A stretch of 64,000 nucleotides of DNA from SpSt-333 sp040751955 (GTDB lineage Bacteria > Bacteroidota > Ignavibacteria > UBA10030 > UBA8401): the NCBI GenBank assembly GCA_040751955.1, contig JBFMFY010000003.1:86181-150180 (forward strand), written 5' to 3'. The stretch's first letter is position 1; each line of letters begins with the position of its first letter. Below are positions 34,671 to 44,335 of the stretch, one piece after another. Position numbers and translations under genes: made by a program. The notes beneath the pieces are model-generated. The model was not told where the DNA came from and did no database searches. It saw nothing but the letters and a program-made list of their open reading frames with translations.

Positions 34671-36070
34671 TGGCAAAATCACACAAGAAAGAAAAACAGA
34701 ACGAACACGATGCGCTGCATGAACTGACGCCGTCGCAGATCGTGAAAGAGCTGGATAAGTACATTATCGGACAGAATGATGCAAAAAAATCTGTCGCTAT
34801 TGCGCTGCGCAACCGCTGGCGACGGCTGCAGGTTCCCGAGAACCTGCGCGAAGATATCATGCCAAACAATATCATCCTGATCGGTCCCACCGGTGTGGGA
34901 AAGACGGAGATTGCCCGCAGACTTGCCAAACTTGCGAACGCACCCTTCATCAAAGTGGAAGCGTCGAAGTTCACTGAGGTCGGGTACGTAGGGCGAGATG
35001 TCGAATCGATGATCCGCGACCTTACGGAACTCTCCGTTGTGATGGTGCGGTCGGAAAAAACAGCGGAAGTCGAACAAAAGGCGCAGCATCAGGCGATCGA
35101 ACGCATTCTTGATATCGTCATCCCTCCCGTCCGGAAAACAAAAGTGACGGAAGAATCAGCCGTAACTAACGACGAATTGAACGAAAAGACGCGCGAACGG
35201 TTCAGGGAAAAAATCTCAGCCGGTGACCTTGATGAACGTGTCATTGAAATCGAAACCGTAACAGATAATCTCCCCGCCGTGCAGGTGATGGGACCGTTCA
35301 ATTTTGAAGAGATGGGGGTGAACATTCAGGAAATGCTTGGCGGTATTCTTCCCAAGAAACAGAAGAAGAGAAAAGTGACGATCAGCGAGGCGAAAAAGAT
35401 ACTGACGCAGGAAGAGGCGCAGAAACTGATCGATCACGATGCCGTCATCAAGGAAGCGGTGCGCCGCGTCGAGAATTCAGGAATCGTCTTCATCGATGAA
35501 GTAGATAAGATTGCCGGCAGCCGTTCGGGACCTTCCGGCGGACCGGATGTTTCGCGTGAAGGAGTTCAGCGGGACCTTCTTCCAATTGTGGAGGGATCGA
35601 CAGTTTCAACCAAGTACGGACCGGTGAAGACCGATCATGTATTGTTCATCGCATCGGGGGCATTCCACGTAGCAAAACCGTCCGATCTTATTCCTGAACT
35701 TCAGGGTCGGTTTCCCATCCGCGTTGAATTGAAAAGTTTGACCGAAGAAGATTTTGTAAAGATATTAACCCTTCCTCAAAATGCTTTATTGAAACAGTAC
35801 ACAGAGCTGCTGAAAACCGAAGGAATCGAGATCACATTTGCGGACGATGCCATCGCTGCGATCGCACGTATCGCGTCACAAGTGAATGAAGAAGTGGAGA
35901 ATATCGGCGCGCGGCGATTGCACACGATATTAACAACGCTCCTCGATGACATTCTCTACAACTCTCCCGACAACATAGAAAGCAAAAAACTTTCGATCAC
36001 ACAAGTGATGGTAGAATCGAAGCTCTCAACCATTGCAAAGAACAGAGATTTGAGCAGATACATTCTTTAA
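34670..36070 (+). CDS. hslU: ATP-dependent protease ATPase subunit HslU
   Basis: AAA+ unfoldase partner of HslV. 466 residues from the ATG at 34670, which overlaps the hslV stop; an upstream frame is only hslV out of frame. Opening segment LTPSQIVKELDKYIIGQNDAKKS, Walker A GPTGVGKTEIARR (about 75), GYVGRDVESMIRDL pore/sensor region, the I domain (about 110-235), Walker B GIVFIDEVDKIAG, and the C-terminal tail NRDLSRYIL which inserts in HslV. A terminator follows at once. Confidence 0.97.
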   Translation: MAKSHKKEKQNEHDALHELTPSQIVKELDKYIIGQNDAKKSVAIALRNRWRRLQVPENLREDIMPNNIILIGPTGVGKTEIARRLAKLANAPFIKVEASKFTEVGYVGRDVESMIRDLTELSVVMVRSEKTAEVEQKAQHQAIERILDIVIPPVRKTKVTEESAVTNDELNEKTRERFREKISAGDLDERVIEIETVTDNLPAVQVMGPFNFEEMGVNIQEMLGGILPKKQKKRKVTISEAKKILTQEEAQKLIDHDAVIKEAVRRVENSGIVFIDEVDKIAGSRSGPSGGPDVSREGVQRDLLPIVEGSTVSTKYGPVKTDHVLFIASGAFHVAKPSDLIPELQGRFPIRVELKSLTEEDFVKILTLPQNALLKQYTELLKTEGIEITFADDAIAAIARIASQVNEEVENIGARRLHTILTTLLDDILYNSPDNIESKKLSITQVMVESKLSTIAKNRDLSRYIL

Positions 36071-36078
36071 AAGCAAAA

Positions 36079-36107
36079 ATCCCCGAAGCTTTGAAAACTT
36101 CGGGGAT
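36079..36107. terminator. Terminator between hslU and the converging outer-membrane gene
   Basis: A 10-bp perfect stem: ATCCCCGAAG (36079-36088), nine-base loop, CTTCGGGGAT (36098-36107), nine bases after the hslU stop. The right side has GTGTCTTGCC rather than a clean T run; on the minus strand TTTTTGCTTTT follows, so it suits the converging gene better, and can serve both. Confidence 0.75.
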
Positions 36108-36131
36108 GTGTCTTGCCTTCTTATTGTACTT

Positions 36132-37556
36132 CTAGAACCTTAACCGCATTCCCATAACAAAAGAACCGATCCGGAATGTTTCAGGATTCGTCAACAACGC
36201 AATACTTTGTGTTGCGAAATCAAGATCGAGTGTGTTGGCAAGATGAATTCCGAACCCCGCCGACCATGCAAACCGCTCACGGCCGCCGAGAAATATTCCC
36301 GTGCGAAGCGGCAGCCACCCCGCCAGCGGATCGAGTTCCGTTGCGATTGCGAACTGCGCAAGTTTGGTGTTGCCCGCCACTTCATTCATCCCAAGGTGCA
36401 TATCGACTGCGACTGTCCACCGGAACGGAATAGCATCCAATACTTCATCCACACGCATTTCAGCGCCGAGATGGAACGCAGTGGGAAGACTGTAAGTAAA
36501 TGCAGACGTATCTTTTGTTTCACCTTTGAAAGCATTCGCGACCTTGTTCTGCTGTGCGGTGTCCGTCGGGTTATCGAGTGAAAAACTCGATCTGCCGATA
36601 ATTGCCTTCGTATACTTATCCCATGTTATCGAACCGATATCGGTGACGCTTGCGCCGACGCGAACAGCATCAAAAATAAATGCGCTGACCCCGATATCAA
36701 ACCCCATACCTGACCCGACAGGTTGAGGAGTACTACTTACTGTATCAACGGCAAAGTACTGCAGATAATCAAATTCACCGACGATATTCTGAGCAAAAAA
36801 ATGCTGTTCGCCGGTGTTTGCATCTGTGTAGTTGGTACCCTGAACGTCGATATAAGCATTGTAATGATCGGTTGCGGTATAGAACAGCCCCTGCAGGTAT
36901 TTTACTCCGACACCAACTGCTATTTCGCTCACACCCGGCAGTTCCAGTGGAAGGATGTATCCGGCAGAAGCATTCACTTCCGCTATGAGAGATGCATTAA
37001 TCGCTGTTCCGTTGAACGAATACAGCCGTTCAAATTCATGTCCCATCAACGGAAATTTCAAATACCCCTCCGAGAGATCAAGATTCGTATTGAACTGAAG
37101 CGACGGTGCGATGGCGAACCCGAAGTCTCCTATTTGCAACGAAAGACCCATTGTCTGCGCGCCAAGGGATGTTTGTGTTCTGGCGATACCTTCCGGAAAA
37201 AGTTCTAGAATATCCCTTTTGTCCTGAGCACTCAGATACTTTCCGATACGCTTGTTCGGGTCATTGGGGTCCGGAATCCCGGTAAAATGATCGTTGTATA
37301 TTTTTAAATTGATAAAATCGCTGCCTGCTGCTAAACCTGCAGAGACTATATCAAGTGTAATTGTCGCATCCCTGTCGCTCAAGGCGAGATTCGCCGGGTT
37401 TGTCCCGACTGCATCAAGTCCTCTGGACACAGCTGTAAACGCGCGCCCCATACCGACGATGCGGGGGGAATACTTATCTCCTCCGGCAAACAGTGTGGAA
37501 ACAGCAGCCACACCAAGGAGGAGCATTACAACCGGACATCGATACAAATGTTTCAT
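36132..37556 (-). CDS. Outer-membrane beta-barrel protein (DUF5723/PorV-like)
   Basis: 474 residues. Signal peptide MKHLYRCPVVMLLLGVAA to about 25, then GMGRAFTAVSRGLDAVGTNPANLAL, the FadL/PorV-like hatch motif (GxNPA) found at the N-terminus of these 14-stranded barrels. Many amphipathic strands and a terminal RIGSFVMGMRLRF with final Phe follow. DUF5723 family members in Bacteroidota look like this; the transported molecule is unknown. GGAGAAAAACA precedes the ATG at 37556. The gene follows, 29 bases downstream, a large lipoprotein, with which it is probably co-transcribed. Confidence 0.8.
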   Translation of the reverse strand: MKHLYRCPVVMLLLGVAAVSTLFAGGDKYSPRIVGMGRAFTAVSRGLDAVGTNPANLALSDRDATITLDIVSAGLAAGSDFINLKIYNDHFTGIPDPNDPNKRIGKYLSAQDKRDILELFPEGIARTQTSLGAQTMGLSLQIGDFGFAIAPSLQFNTNLDLSEGYLKFPLMGHEFERLYSFNGTAINASLIAEVNASAGYILPLELPGVSEIAVGVGVKYLQGLFYTATDHYNAYIDVQGTNYTDANTGEQHFFAQNIVGEFDYLQYFAVDTVSSTPQPVGSGMGFDIGVSAFIFDAVRVGASVTDIGSITWDKYTKAIIGRSSFSLDNPTDTAQQNKVANAFKGETKDTSAFTYSLPTAFHLGAEMRVDEVLDAIPFRWTVAVDMHLGMNEVAGNTKLAQFAIATELDPLAGWLPLRTGIFLGGRERFAWSAGFGIHLANTLDLDFATQSIALLTNPETFRIGSFVMGMRLRF

Positions 37557-37585
37557 TGTTTTTCTCCTTTATCTTTTAGTGTGGG

Positions 37586-40204
37586 TTATTTAAGTCTGTC
37601 AAAGTCAACATTGAATTTAATATTTGCCGCCGACCGTACAACCATACTGTCATTTCTATTGAACACCACTGCCGTTGTTCCGTTGTTTGCCGTTGTACCA
37701 AACTTTAAATCAATTGCCGTAAAAGCCGCCTGGCTCAGTTTGGAAGCTTCGTCGCCCGTAAGCGAGACGAACGTAAATGAATTTTTCTTCGTATGATCCG
37801 GGCTGCCGTCAATTCGAATCGTGTCGAGAACGAGTACAGGGGGTTCGGTAAGGCTCGCTTTTGACGAATCAGACGGATCTGGTTTCAGCAATTTTGTCCT
37901 CACCTCAATTCCCAAAGGAAACGTACTGATAAGATCGAATAACACTTTCCCTTCTTCGATCAAATTTATTTGTGCAGTATCGGACACATTCGCAGAGATC
38001 GATACGGTATCTCTCAACACTGCATTCTGAATTCCGACAGCGACAGGTATTGCATAGTCCATATTCACGAAGACGCTGTCTTCCTGGACAACACGACCAA
38101 TGCCAGCGGTGGCGGTCGTTGTGTCATTGTAAACATCCGGCGGGCTGACTGTGACATATCCCCGCAGGTTGAATTTGGAGGGGAGCTCGTGGCTCGTCGC
38201 AAGAAAACTATTCATCAATGAGTTGACCTGAGAACTGTCGATTACAATCACGGAGGGATCACCGGGATTGATGCGCCGTGTGATGTTGACAGGTGTTCCT
38301 TCAACACCGTTCTTGTTCGCCGGGTAGATGTTAAGGTTCACGTCGGTCGGGAACAAACCCGTACTAAGCACATTCACGGCAAGACTGATCGCGCTTCGGA
38401 AACCATCGATGGTAAGATTGTTGCCGATATCGCCGATCCCGGCGTCGAATGATTGCGTGATGTCGATCTTTCGCGGGGGGATTTTTCCTTGTACTTCATC
38501 CAGTACGAATGATCCTGTCGGCTGCACATCGGCAATAACGTTGTCGGTTTTACTCACCAAAGCGTACTCCTGTGCATTTGCCTGCAATGTTTTTATTTCC
38601 AGTTTGAAATGCAGAAACCGGGTAACGACAGTATCGGATCCTTGACGATCGCGCGATACAAACGTGACATCTTTCATTTGTATCACTTCGGTTGTGGAAT
38701 CTTTGGCTTTAATGGTGAGAATACCGGTCACAGGATCGGTCCCTTGAAGTCGGAATTCTTGTCCGTTGTTCCTGTTATCCCGCAGCTCCGAGATGCTGAA
38801 TTTAACGCTCAGCTTCACCGCATTATTATTGACGATCCGTATCCGGACGGCACCGCTGTCAAATCTCGCAAGTTTTACTTTGATCGAATCGTCGAGTTTT
38901 ACCGATGAGTCCGGCACATCCAGCACGCTCGTCGGATTAAAATTCAACGTGTTGACCAATGCAGACTGGAGTTTGCCGTTTGTAAGATTCACCGTCGCAG
39001 TAAGGTTATCGGTCCCGCCTACTGTTTTTCCGAAGTAATTGCTGATGATAACAGTCCCCTTGAGTTTGAGGATCGCATCCATTTGAACACCCGCCAACGA
39101 CACAGTACTGGACGTTGCAGATGAATTTGGATTGATGGCACCAGGAAAATTAAAGGTCGCAACAGTCTGGGTCGTATCCTTCTTGTTGACCAACTGAAGC
39201 GCGTTTCCGGCGAATGCTATCGTGAAGGGAAAGTTATTCGTTATTGTCATCGACATCTGTCCTGTTTCAAACACGATGTAGAGGAAATTTGTCGAATCGC
39301 CGAAAATCTGATTGAGTGCGAACGGCGGCGCCGGATCGGGAACCATCGATTGAATCTGAGTTGATGCGAATGATACCCGCGCCGTAAGAGTATTGCTGTT
39401 CTGCAGCGTTTGACCTGTTGCGCCTGAAGTGGACATGGTCCCTTTCAACTTCAGAATGCCGTCCATTTTTACTCCTGCCAGCGACACAGGGGTGGAGGTT
39501 GCAGAATCGTTGGCTGCAATTTGACCTGCAAACGTAAATATTGCTACTGTTTGAGTTGTTTCCGGAGCAGAATTGAAGTTCACAAGGCGAAGCTGGTTTC
39601 CCGCAAACTGGATCGCAAATGGAAAATTATTTTTGATCTGAAGACTGATCGTGCCGTTGGCAAAGACGAGATATGTGAACTCCGTCGTATCGCCGAAATC
39701 CTGATCGATCGGAATTGACGGGATATCGGCAGGGAGAGGCGTACCTGTCGGCATACCGAGCTGTGCCGGCGTGAGCGACGCAGTTTGCGGAGGAAAACTC
39801 GGATTGAAATTTGCCGAGTTGATACCAAGGTTGGCTGATGTAAGATTGAACGACGGAGGAACGCCTATGTCAACAGGAATAGCGCCGATTTGCTGGTCGA
39901 TCGTGTTGCCGCGGGGCGACGCCATTTTAAATACCTCAGGCGGCAGACCTTTCCTGTAGCCAAGTCCTTCTGTGATAGGCCGATAGAGGACCGTTCCACC
40001 TGTGGTATCGAATTTTGAATCTTTTCTGACGATATCGTTAAAATAATAAGTCCTGTTCATCAATGGAATCGTCAGCTGTGTGTCCCATTTAGGCACCACC
40101 GGATCAAGAGGAGTTTTAATACAATTGAATGAAAAAGGAAGAAGCGCAAAGAGCATGAGAAATAGTATCATCTTCATGCCGACGCTTCGATGGATTTGTC
40201 GCAT
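37586..40204 (-). CDS. Large lipoprotein with tandem beta-sandwich modules
   Basis: 872 residues from the ATG at 40204, with GGAGGG six bases upstream; longer frames exist but are not supported. Lipobox-like FSFNC (Cys27) ends the signal peptide MRQIHRSVGMKMILFLMLFA; -1 residue Asn is unusual, so lipidation is uncertain. After KWDTQLTIPLMNRTYYFND come two near-identical modules of about 120 residues (approximately 170-290 and 295-415): FGDTTEFTYLVFANGTISL / FGDSTNFLYIVFETGQMSM, then VSLAGVKMDGILKLKGT / VSLAGVQMDAILKLKGT. The remainder is further beta-rich Ig-like sequence. No known family is recognised. It precedes the outer-membrane barrel gene by 29 bases, a typical lipoprotein/porin pairing. 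Confidence 0.7.
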   Translation of the reverse strand: MRQIHRSVGMKMILFLMLFALLPFSFNCIKTPLDPVVPKWDTQLTIPLMNRTYYFNDIVRKDSKFDTTGGTVLYRPITEGLGYRKGLPPEVFKMASPRGNTIDQQIGAIPVDIGVPPSFNLTSANLGINSANFNPSFPPQTASLTPAQLGMPTGTPLPADIPSIPIDQDFGDTTEFTYLVFANGTISLQIKNNFPFAIQFAGNQLRLVNFNSAPETTQTVAIFTFAGQIAANDSATSTPVSLAGVKMDGILKLKGTMSTSGATGQTLQNSNTLTARVSFASTQIQSMVPDPAPPFALNQIFGDSTNFLYIVFETGQMSMTITNNFPFTIAFAGNALQLVNKKDTTQTVATFNFPGAINPNSSATSSTVSLAGVQMDAILKLKGTVIISNYFGKTVGGTDNLTATVNLTNGKLQSALVNTLNFNPTSVLDVPDSSVKLDDSIKVKLARFDSGAVRIRIVNNNAVKLSVKFSISELRDNRNNGQEFRLQGTDPVTGILTIKAKDSTTEVIQMKDVTFVSRDRQGSDTVVTRFLHFKLEIKTLQANAQEYALVSKTDNVIADVQPTGSFVLDEVQGKIPPRKIDITQSFDAGIGDIGNNLTIDGFRSAISLAVNVLSTGLFPTDVNLNIYPANKNGVEGTPVNITRRINPGDPSVIVIDSSQVNSLMNSFLATSHELPSKFNLRGYVTVSPPDVYNDTTTATAGIGRVVQEDSVFVNMDYAIPVAVGIQNAVLRDTVSISANVSDTAQINLIEEGKVLFDLISTFPLGIEVRTKLLKPDPSDSSKASLTEPPVLVLDTIRIDGSPDHTKKNSFTFVSLTGDEASKLSQAAFTAIDLKFGTTANNGTTAVVFNRNDSMVVRSAANIKFNVDFDRLK

Positions 40205-40364
40205 AAAAAACCCTCCAACTATGGGAAATGGTATATGAGTGTATGTTCTATACACGAAAGTACAATCGCGCCCCTGAAAACGCAATCATACACAGCACTG
40301 TTAGAAAACTCTAATGGTGAGAATTACGACAAAACGGGCTGCGATGCCTTGCACCCCGTCACAC

Positions 40365-40697
40365 TTAATGGATCTTCTCTTCTTTGGCGGGTATTTGGAA
40401 TCCGAATGACGGATTCGGCAGATCTTCCCCCAAAATTTTTATTTCCCCGAATTTTTCTTCGTACTTATGAATATTGTCCTTCAGCGCATTCAGCAGCAGT
40501 TTTGTATGCTGCGGCGTCATCACAATTCGTGCATGCACTTTTGCTTTCGGCACTCCCGGAAGAATGCGGGTAAAATCCACAACGAATTCCGCAGGTGAAT
40601 GCGTGATGATCGCGAGATTCGAATAAATCCCTTCCGCTTCCTTTTCATTCAATTCGATGTTGATCTGCTGCCCCTGTGGCGGTTGTTGGTTGCTCAT
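40365..40697 (-). CDS. DUF3467 family protein
   Basis: 110 residues from the ATG at 40697 (AGGGA upstream); the frame is open through the hairpin upstream but that part is not coding. Pattern INIELNEKEAEGIYSNLAII, then FVVDFTRILPGVPKAKVHARIV and LNALKDNIHKYEEKFGEI fits DUF3467, a small domain of unknown function widespread in Bacteroidota. Cytoplasmic, no signal. The upstream neighbour ends with a terminator just before this ORF, so it must have its own promoter or rely on read-through. Confidence 0.85.
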   Translation of the reverse strand: MSNQQPPQGQQINIELNEKEAEGIYSNLAIITHSPAEFVVDFTRILPGVPKAKVHARIVMTPQHTKLLLNALKDNIHKYEEKFGEIKILGEDLPNPSFGFQIPAKEEKIH

Positions 40698-40718
40698 GAT
40701 ATTTCCCTGCAATAAAAA

Positions 40719-40751
40719 ATGCCGCAAGCGGATGAACATCCGCCGCGGCAT
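40719..40751 (-). terminator. Terminator of the TPR lipoprotein gene
   Basis: ATGCCGC (40719-40725), AA, GCGGATG, AA, CATCCGC, C, GCGGCAT (40745-40751): a nested palindrome of two stacked stems. On the minus strand ATTTTTTATT follows. It is ten bases after the TPR gene's stop. Confidence 0.85.
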
Positions 40752-40760
40752 GTGTACTGA

Positions 40761-42158
40761 TTAATTCTTTCCCTGTCTGATCGCGTCCGCTTTGTCGTAC
40801 GCTGCTTTCGCTTTATCCGCTTCGCCGAGATTTGCATACACCTGTCCCAGCAATTCCAGAATCTGCACATCGTTCGGTTTTTCGATCGTCACTTTTTCAA
40901 GATATGGTATTGCTTCTTTATACTTCGATTGATACGATTTGTCATTCTCTTTTCCTTCCTTCTTCAAACGCGCCTGCTCGGCAACTCCCCAGTTAACATA
41001 CGTCGCGGCAAGGTTGTACGTTGCCGAACTGAATTCCGGATCGATACGGAGCACTTCTTTAAACGCAGCAACCGCTCCCTCAAACTTTTCATCCTTTAAT
41101 AGGAAGACACCAAGATTGTAATGATCATACTTGCTGTCGGGATATTTTTTAACGCGCTCGTCAAGCAGTGCACGCGCTTCCACGTTCCGTTCCGATCCGA
41201 TATAGGCATTCATCAGATTCTCTGAGACCTCTTGATCATCTGGGAACATTGCAATTCCTTTTTTCAAAACTTCGATCGCTTTATTGTATTCCGCACGTGC
41301 TTCGAATATTTTCGATGAATCGATGTTCGGTGTAAACGGGGATGTGTACTTCACACTGCTGACCAGATCACCTTCGATAGTGATAACCATATTGTATGGA
41401 GCGTACGTCCATTCTTCCTTCACCACAACAGCATTTTTTCCTTTTCCTTTTGTCTCTTGCTTTGTGGATGTGGGCTGTCCGATGTAGTACTTCACATCTG
41501 CCGCTTTTATTTTTTCACGCACCATTTCAAGATTCTTTTTTAGTTCAATAGCGTCCCGGTTCGCTTCCGTGAATGCCGATTTTGCTTTATCAGCAGCCAT
41601 CATATAAATACCAACGAGAATCTTCAATGCCGTTTCGGATTTCCCTTGCTCGAACGCGACGGTGAGTGGTTCTATTGCCGATTGATAATCGCCTTTGCGG
41701 TAGTATGCAAAGCCGAGGCTTTGTTGGTTCATAAGACTTTCAGGCATCACATACGTTGCTAACTTGAATGTTTCAATTGCTTTGTCAAAATCGTTAGGTT
41801 CTTTAGCATTGTTGATCTCTTCAACACCTTTGTTGTACAAGTCGCCCCAAATCTTGAGTATGGCAAGTCCTGCTTCCTTCCTGAATTTAGTGCCGAGTTT
41901 TTGAGCTTCGGCAAATGCATCTTTCGCACCTTTCATGTCTTTTAGTTCATAACGCATTCTGCCGAGCATGTACCATGCCTCTTCATTCTTCGGATTCTTT
42001 GACAGTTCCTTCAACAATTGAGCTTCGGCGTTCTGATATTCTTTCCGTTGTTCATACAATTTTGCGCTGGTCATTTCCGCAGAGGAACATTGAAAACCCA
42101 TCAGCGCAAGTGATGCAGCGCTGACGATCAACATTCCCCAAATAATGAATCTTTTCAT
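40761..42158 (-). CDS. TPR-repeat lipoprotein
   Basis: 465 residues. Signal peptide MKRFIIWGMLIVSAASLALMG ends in GFQCSSAE (Cys24), a plausible lipobox with an unusual Gln at -1. TPR units cover about 32-110 (KEYQNAEAQLLKELSKNP, EEAWYMLGRMRYELKD), 125-180, 285-350 (AEYNKAIEVLKKGIAMFPDD) and 350-465. The middle holds a segment QPTSTKQETKGKGKNAVVVK that carries a small SmpA/BamE-like or beta-pair piece (EWTYAPYNMVITIEGDLVSSVKY) interrupting the TPRs. It is likely an outer-membrane-anchored scaffold, monocistronic, ended by a strong hairpin. The start is divergent from the HIT gene. Confidence 0.8.
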   Translation of the reverse strand: MKRFIIWGMLIVSAASLALMGFQCSSAEMTSAKLYEQRKEYQNAEAQLLKELSKNPKNEEAWYMLGRMRYELKDMKGAKDAFAEAQKLGTKFRKEAGLAILKIWGDLYNKGVEEINNAKEPNDFDKAIETFKLATYVMPESLMNQQSLGFAYYRKGDYQSAIEPLTVAFEQGKSETALKILVGIYMMAADKAKSAFTEANRDAIELKKNLEMVREKIKAADVKYYIGQPTSTKQETKGKGKNAVVVKEEWTYAPYNMVITIEGDLVSSVKYTSPFTPNIDSSKIFEARAEYNKAIEVLKKGIAMFPDDQEVSENLMNAYIGSERNVEARALLDERVKKYPDSKYDHYNLGVFLLKDEKFEGAVAAFKEVLRIDPEFSSATYNLAATYVNWGVAEQARLKKEGKENDKSYQSKYKEAIPYLEKVTIEKPNDVQILELLGQVYANLGEADKAKAAYDKADAIRQGKN

Positions 42159-42293
42159 ACATACCTCAAATAATATGGTGGGATAATTTCAGGGTTTTTT
42201 GTCTGTGTCTGAGAAATATAGAGATTTTTCCCTTTAAATTCTCCACTTCTTTTTCTACTTTTTCAATGTAATCATACAACAAGCAGGTGGTTT

Positions 42294-42707
42294 ATGAGCA
42301 CAATTTTCACGAAGATCATTAACAGAGAAATCCCTGCCGAAATCCTGTACGAATCCGACAGTGTCATTGCAATCATCGATATCATGCCTATCCACTTCGG
42401 ACATGCGCTGATCATTCCAAAAAAGGAATACAAGAACTTCCTGGAAGTCCCTGAAACCGAGTTGGGAAACCTGATGATAGTAACGCAAAAAGTGGCGCGG
42501 GCATTGGTGCAAGCGTTCAATCTGGAGGGCTTCAACTTTTTCGCCAATAATGGCGAAGTGGCGGGACAATCCGTGTACCATTTCCATATCCACGTAACGC
42601 CGCGCTACAAGGATGACGGCATTTCATTCCACCGCAATTTGAAGAAATACGAAAATCCGCAAAAAATGAAGGAAGTTGCGGATAAAATACGAGAGCACTT
42701 GAAGTAA
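42294..42707 (+). CDS. HIT-family nucleotide-binding hydrolase
   Basis: 137 residues. Starts IFTKIINREIPAEILYES, the standard HinT opening, and carries the histidine triad HFHIHVTPRY near residue 100. The C-terminal tail is slightly longer than HinT and rich in Lys/Glu. It hydrolyses phosphoramidate or AMP-linked substrates in the cytoplasm; the physiological substrate cannot be inferred. A 61-base gap leads to icd. Confidence 0.93.
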   Translation: MSTIFTKIINREIPAEILYESDSVIAIIDIMPIHFGHALIIPKKEYKNFLEVPETELGNLMIVTQKVARALVQAFNLEGFNFFANNGEVAGQSVYHFHIHVTPRYKDDGISFHRNLKKYENPQKMKEVADKIREHLK

Positions 42708-42768
42708 CAACTATGCGGAATCCGTCAGAGAGACGCCCTCCGCTGTCAACACTTAAAAGGAACAACAC

Positions 42769-44058
42769 ATGGCTGAAAAAATTACCAATCAAAACGGAAA
42801 ACTAAACGTTCCCGACAACCCGATTATCCCGTTCATCGAAGGGGACGGTACGGGACCCGATATCTGGCGCGCGTCGGTGCGCGTGTTGGATGCTGCAGTC
42901 GCTAAAGCGTATGGCGGAAAAAGAAAAATAGAATGGAAGGAAGTTTTCGCCGGACAAAAATCGTTCGACAAATTGAATACATGGCTCCCCGACGAAACTG
43001 TTGAAGCGTTCAAAGAATATCTTGTCGGCATCAAAGGACCGCTCACAACCCCCGTCGGCGGCGGTATTCGGTCGCTCAACGTTGCATTGCGCCAAATGCT
43101 CGATCTGTACGTCTGCTTACGTCCTGTGCAATGGTTTACCGGAGTTCCCTCTCCCGTCAAACATCCTGAGAAGATCGATGTGGTAATCTTCCGCGAAAAC
43201 ACGGAAGATATTTATGCGGGGATCGAATACAAAGGGGGCTCACCCGATGCACAAAAAATTCTGGATTTTATTGAAAAAGAATTTCCGAAGGACTTCGGAA
43301 AGATCCGCTTCAGCACAAAGCAGAAAACGGAGGATTTCTGGAAGATCGTCGGCGCGCAGAATTTTCCAAGCAATGTCAATGTCGGCATCGGTATTAAACC
43401 GGTCAGTTATTCAGGATGCGTCCGCCTGGTTCACAGTGCGATCAGCTACGCCATTAAATTTAAACGGAAGAGCGTCACGCTGGTGCACAAAGGAAACATC
43501 ATGAAGTTCACCGAAGGTGCCTTCCGCGATTGGGGCTATCAAACGGCGAAAGAATATTTCGGCGCGGTGGAGATGGATGGCGGTCCGTGGTGCAAAATTC
43601 CCGACGGCAAACCAGGTGCAGGGTTAATTATTAAGGATGCAATCGCAGATATTACACTGCAACAAGTCCTCACCCGTCCCGAAGATTTTGATGTGGTAGC
43701 CACATTGAACCTGAACGGCGATTATCTTTCCGATGCACTCGCTGCACAGGTCGGCGGCATTGGTATTGCACCGGGTGGAAATATCAATTACATCACCGGA
43801 CACGCTATCTTCGAAGCAACGCACGGCACTGCGCCGAAGTACGCGAATCAGGACAAAGTGAATCCCGGCTCCGTTGTGCTGAGCGGCGAGATGATGCTCC
43901 GCTACATGGGATGGGTGGAAGCGGCAGATCTTATCTTAAAAGGATTGAACGGCGCCATCGCCGCCAAGACCGTCACCTACGACTTTGCCCGATTAATGGA
44001 AGGTGCGAAGGAGGTTAAGTGCTCTGAATTTGGCGATGCGGTGATTGCGAAGATGTAA
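42769..44058 (+). CDS. icd: NADP-dependent isocitrate dehydrogenase
   Basis: Oxidatively decarboxylates isocitrate to 2-oxoglutarate in the TCA cycle. 429 residues, close to the E. coli enzyme. IRSLNVALRQMLDLY holds the serine that IDH kinase modifies in E. coli, and FRENTEDIYAGIEY follows. Coenzyme residues are the NADP set: Lys and Tyr in HGTAPKYANQ and Tyr and Arg in VTYDFARLME. Ribosome site AAAAGGAACAACAC. A clean terminator follows at 44103. No aceK is present here. Confidence 0.97.
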   Translation: MAEKITNQNGKLNVPDNPIIPFIEGDGTGPDIWRASVRVLDAAVAKAYGGKRKIEWKEVFAGQKSFDKLNTWLPDETVEAFKEYLVGIKGPLTTPVGGGIRSLNVALRQMLDLYVCLRPVQWFTGVPSPVKHPEKIDVVIFRENTEDIYAGIEYKGGSPDAQKILDFIEKEFPKDFGKIRFSTKQKTEDFWKIVGAQNFPSNVNVGIGIKPVSYSGCVRLVHSAISYAIKFKRKSVTLVHKGNIMKFTEGAFRDWGYQTAKEYFGAVEMDGGPWCKIPDGKPGAGLIIKDAIADITLQQVLTRPEDFDVVATLNLNGDYLSDALAAQVGGIGIAPGGNINYITGHAIFEATHGTAPKYANQDKVNPGSVVLSGEMMLRYMGWVEAADLILKGLNGAIAAKTVTYDFARLMEGAKEVKCSEFGDAVIAKM

Positions 44059-44102
44059 TTGCTCATGTCATTCCCGCACGGGCAGGAATCCAGAAGCAAA
44101 AA

Positions 44103-44124
44103 AAATCCGGGAGCGATCCCGGAT
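44103..44124 (+). terminator. Rho-independent terminator of icd
   Basis: ATCCGGGA (44104-44111), loop GCGA, TCCCGGAT (44116-44123), then TTTTTTATTTAT. 45 bases after the icd stop. Confidence 0.9.
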
Positions 44125-44145
44125 TTTTTATTTATACGATTTTCT

Positions 44146-44253
44146 CGTTCCCAAACTCTGTTTGGGAACGTTTGCTTTCACGAAACACTGTTTCGTGACG
44201 GACGAAGCGGAGCTTCAATCACTGTGCGTTCCCGACGGGACGTCGGGAACGAG
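44146..44253 (+). repeat. Repeat copy A, GTTCCCAAAC family
   Basis: GTTCCCAAACTCTGTTTGGGAAC is itself a hairpin; CACGAAACACTGTTTCGTG is a second, then CGAAGCGGAG and a third hairpin GTTCCCGACGGGACGTCGGGAAC ending at 44253. Copy B is at 44867 in the same orientation, on the other side of the DUF2442/DUF4160 pair. Confidence 0.75.
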
Positions 44254-44335
44254 ATAAAGGCAGGCAAGCGAGTGCTTTTCACGAGCGCGTCAAAGGATGT
44301 CGGGGTGGAGCGAAGTCCCGCTTTTTAAATCAGTT

